Assembly (NCBI RefSeq): GCF_001571775.1
Contig: NZ_LRVM01000001.1
Coordinates: forward strand, 670,542 to 734,541
DNA: 64,000 nt
Reading direction: 5' to 3'
From: Anaerotignum neopropionicum
GTDB lineage: Bacteria > Bacillota > Clostridia > Lachnospirales > Anaerotignaceae
The notes beneath the pieces were generated by a model. That model saw only the letters and a list, made by a program, of their open reading frames with translations. It was not told the origin of the DNA and made no database searches. Made by a program: the position numbers and the translations under genes. How positions within the stretch are numbered: position 1 is the first letter of the stretch; each line of letters starts with the position of its first letter. Positions 61,875 through 64,000 of the stretch are shown here, one piece after another.

Positions 61875-61953
61875 TGTTCTGAAAATTCTATGTTATGTTG
61901 GAAAAAAGAATGCTTATACATAAGCCAAGGGTGGACAGAAAGAGAGTGAATCT

Positions 61954-63816
61954 ATGAAAAATAAAAAGTTACCGTTTATTTACTATTGGCTGTTGGCTGT
62001 GATGTTAATGGGGATTATCAATGTGTTTTTATTGCCCTTATTCACAAAGAATGCAATTGAAAAAGTAACCTATGATGTTTTTTTAAGAGAATTAAAGAGT
62101 GAAAATATAAATGAAGTTCAAGTTAATGATGATAATATTTATTTTATATTAAAAGGTGCAAGTGACGAGGAAACCCAGGGTGAATCGGAAAAGGTGTATG
62201 CAACAGGGCGCATGGACGACAGTATGCTGGTGGAGCGGTTGGATGATGCAGGAGTAAAGTTTAACGAGGTAAAGCCTAAGCAAATTTCTCCTCTTGTCAG
62301 CACGTTGATTATGCTGCTTTTGTTTGGTTTGTTCTGGCGCTTTGTAATGAGCAAGATGATGGGCAAAGTAGGGGGGATGGGAGGAAACGCCATGTCCTTT
62401 GGAAAGGCAAATGCAAAAGTATATGTTAAGGCGCAAACGGGCAAGACCTTTGTTGACGTTGCGGGACAAGATGAAGCAAAGGAAGCGCTTACGGAAATTG
62501 TTGATTTTTTGCATAATCCATTCAAATATACGGTGGTTGGCGCAAAAATGCCGAAAGGCGCTTTACTAGTGGGTCCTCCGGGGACAGGGAAAACCCTTTT
62601 GGCCCAGGCGGTTGCAGGGGAAGCAAATGTACCGTTTTTTTCGATTTCTGGTTCCGAATTTGTTGAAATGTTTGTAGGCATGGGTGCGGCAAAAATAAGG
62701 GATTTGTTTAAGCAGGCAAATGAAAAAGCTCCTTGCATCGTGTTTATTGATGAGATTGATACCATTGGGAAAAAAAGAGATGGCGGCGGTATGAGCGGCA
62801 ATGATGAGAGGGAGCAAACCTTGAATCAGCTATTGACGGAAATGGACGGTTTTGATGGTCAAAAAGGTGTTGTCATTTTGGCGGCGACAAACAGGCCGGA
62901 AACCTTAGACAAGGCCTTGCTGCGCCCCGGTCGCTTTGATAGGCGAATTCCTGTAGAATTGCCGGATTTAAAAGGACGAGAGTCTATTTTGAAGGTTCAT
63001 GCCAAAAAAATCACAATGGAGGAAAACATTGATTTTGCATCTATTGCAAGGGCAACCTCCGGCGCATCGGGAGCGGAGCTTGCAAATATTATAAACGAAG
63101 GCGCCTTACGTGCCGTTAGAATGGGGCGTTCTTCGGTAGGGCAGAGTGATTTAGAGGAAAGCGTTGAAGTTATTTTGGCGGGATACCAGCGAAAGGGAGC
63201 GGTAATTTCCAAGCATGAGAAGGATATTATTGCTTACCATGAGGTTGGACATGCCTTAGTTGCCGCAAAGCAAAAAAATTCTGCACCTGTTCATAAGATA
63301 ACGATTATCCCTAGAACCTCCGGCGCCCTTGGTTATACCATGCAGGTGGATGAGGGGGAATTTTTCCTAATGGACCGGGAAAAAGCCTTTAATAAAATCG
63401 TAACGTTGACGGGTGGTCGTGTGGCGGAGGAAATTATTTTTAATTCCATTACCACTGGGGCTTCCAATGACATTGAGCAGGCCACAAGAATGGCACGGGC
63501 GATGATTACCCGATACGGTATGAGTGATGAGTTTGGCATGGTTGCCTTGGAAACGGTGCAAAATCAATATTTAGGTGGAGATACAACCCTGGCATGCTCT
63601 AACGAAACTGCTGCAAAAATTGATAAAGCGGTGATTCAAATGATAAAGGAAGCCCATGATAAGGCATATGCCATTATTTCTGAATACAGAGAAAAAATGG
63701 ATGAAATTGCAGCATATCTCCTGGAAAAAGAAACCATTACAGGTAAAGAATTTATGGAAATTCTGAATGGGGAAACCACTGAATTAAAAAACGAGGTTGT
63801 TGAAACGCAGAGCTAA
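61954..63816 (+). CDS. ftsH: ATP-dependent zinc metalloprotease FtsH
   Basis: A 620-residue membrane AAA protease. Two N-terminal helices (about 12-32 and 112-132) flank an extracytoplasmic domain. The AAA module has GPPGTGKT (about 207-214), FIDEIDTIG and TEMDGFDG with the second region of homology ATNRPETLDKALLRPGRFDR. The zinc site HEVGH (about 429-433) is intact. It degrades membrane and short-lived regulatory proteins. It follows the marR-type gene. Confidence 0.95.
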   Translation: MKNKKLPFIYYWLLAVMLMGIINVFLLPLFTKNAIEKVTYDVFLRELKSENINEVQVNDDNIYFILKGASDEETQGESEKVYATGRMDDSMLVERLDDAGVKFNEVKPKQISPLVSTLIMLLLFGLFWRFVMSKMMGKVGGMGGNAMSFGKANAKVYVKAQTGKTFVDVAGQDEAKEALTEIVDFLHNPFKYTVVGAKMPKGALLVGPPGTGKTLLAQAVAGEANVPFFSISGSEFVEMFVGMGAAKIRDLFKQANEKAPCIVFIDEIDTIGKKRDGGGMSGNDEREQTLNQLLTEMDGFDGQKGVVILAATNRPETLDKALLRPGRFDRRIPVELPDLKGRESILKVHAKKITMEENIDFASIARATSGASGAELANIINEGALRAVRMGRSSVGQSDLEESVEVILAGYQRKGAVISKHEKDIIAYHEVGHALVAAKQKNSAPVHKITIIPRTSGALGYTMQVDEGEFFLMDREKAFNKIVTLTGGRVAEEIIFNSITTGASNDIEQATRMARAMITRYGMSDEFGMVALETVQNQYLGGDTTLACSNETAAKIDKAVIQMIKEAHDKAYAIISEYREKMDEIAAYLLEKETITGKEFMEILNGETTELKNEVVETQS

Positions 63817-63825
63817 ACAAAAATC

Positions 63826-63948
63826 ATCACCACCAGCTCAGCTGGTGGTTTGCTCTGCCCCTAGAAGGGGCTTTTACCAACTTGCATCTAAAGATGCATT
63901 GAACGGTTTGCCAACCGTTTCTTATTCTCTGGCTACTGCTAAAGCAGT
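63826..63948 (-). ncRNA. Hairpin-rich stretch, possible omega-RNA and right end of an IS200/IS605-type element
   Basis: On the minus strand, after the stop of the partial ORF, there are hairpins in series: CTGC-TTT-AGCAG-like, AACGGTTGGCAAACCGTT, GCATCTTTAGATGC, GCCCCTTCTAGGGGC and CCACCAGCTGAGCTGGTGG. The last lies close to the ftsH stop. TnpB-type elements carry such a structured guide RNA at the 3' end of tnpB that reads into flanking DNA. No TnpB domain can be seen here, so the call is tentative. Confidence 0.5.
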
Positions 63949-64000
63949 TTACTTCTTGCCTGTGCTCACTTGCTCACCCGTAAACGGGTCAATGTATTCT
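63949..64000 (-). CDS. C-terminal end of a minus-strand ORF, possible TnpB (cut by window edge)
   Basis: Only 16 codons are inside the window: they read EYIDPFTGEQVSTGKK and a TAA stop. There is no family motif. The hairpins that follow suggest a TnpB or related transposon gene, but this cannot be shown from 16 residues. Confidence 0.35.
   Translation of the reverse strand, partial: EYIDPFTGEQVSTGKK

Overview
The window looks like chromosome from a motile, low-GC Gram-positive bacterium of the class Clostridia, probably a spore former related to Lachnospirales. The evidence is strong AGGAGG-type ribosome binding sites, frequent TTG and GTG starts, AT-rich spacers, a FliY/CheC/CheD/CheV-type chemotaxis set, a PerR-like regulator, AddA, a YlmC/YmxH-type protein and a small Gly/Cys-rich protein of a kind common in clostridia. 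The genus cannot be fixed from sequence reading alone.

Left third (1-31.7 kb): housekeeping and envelope genes in short transcription units separated by clear intrinsic terminators. In order these are the 3' part of a Ca2+ P-type ATPase, a Kbl/BioF-type PLP enzyme, an orphan Nif11-like peptide, a soluble PocR-domain chemoreceptor, trmL, a perR-like gene, a DUF2812 membrane protein, a family 2 glycosyltransferase, a two-component system, a ylmC-like gene, nrdR (with an apparent one-base deletion in its fifth codon), a Gly/Cys-rich protein, addA without an adjacent addB, an EamA transporter, an M23 peptidase, a membrane-anchored propeller-like protein, tsaE-tsaB-rimI, a Lon-related protease, an AMIN/amidase_3 cell-wall hydrolase, and rph-rdgB-yfcE. 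A structured intergenic repeat occurs at three places here (about 2.5, 7.2 and 18.9 kb), each time next to an intrinsic terminator.

Middle (31.9-33.4 kb): tRNA genes for Arg(TCT), Gly(TCC), Leu(TAG) and, on the minus strand, Arg(CCG), with a decayed tRNA copy between Gly and Leu. A 0.6-kb AT-rich gene-free leader follows.

Flagellar and chemotaxis block (33.4-57.9 kb): fliK-flgD-flgE-flbD-motA-motB-fliM-fliY-cheY-fliO-fliP-fliQ-fliR-flhB-flhA-fliA-two flgF/G-type rod genes-cheC-cheD-cheV on the plus strand, then fliD-fliS-fliT. The genes build the hook, stator, switch, export gate and filament cap, and CheY/CheC/CheD/CheV/FliY make the signalling module. The basal-body genes flgB, flgC and fliE-fliJ, and also fliL, flhF and flhG, are not in the window. 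Between cheV and fliD sit a minus-strand serine hydrolase, a MITE-like inverted-repeat element, and a ParA ATPase paired with a ComFB-domain protein. The last pair is the best candidate for an undescribed system.

Right end (57.9-64 kb): a minus-strand pair of a divergent FtsE-like ATPase and a membrane-anchored C39-type peptidase (no ftsX), tRNA-Gly(CCC), murA, a MarR-family regulator with an operator over its own promoter, and ftsH. Just after ftsH a hairpin-rich stretch and the last codons of a minus-strand ORF look like the right end of an IS200/IS605-type (TnpB) element cut by the window edge.
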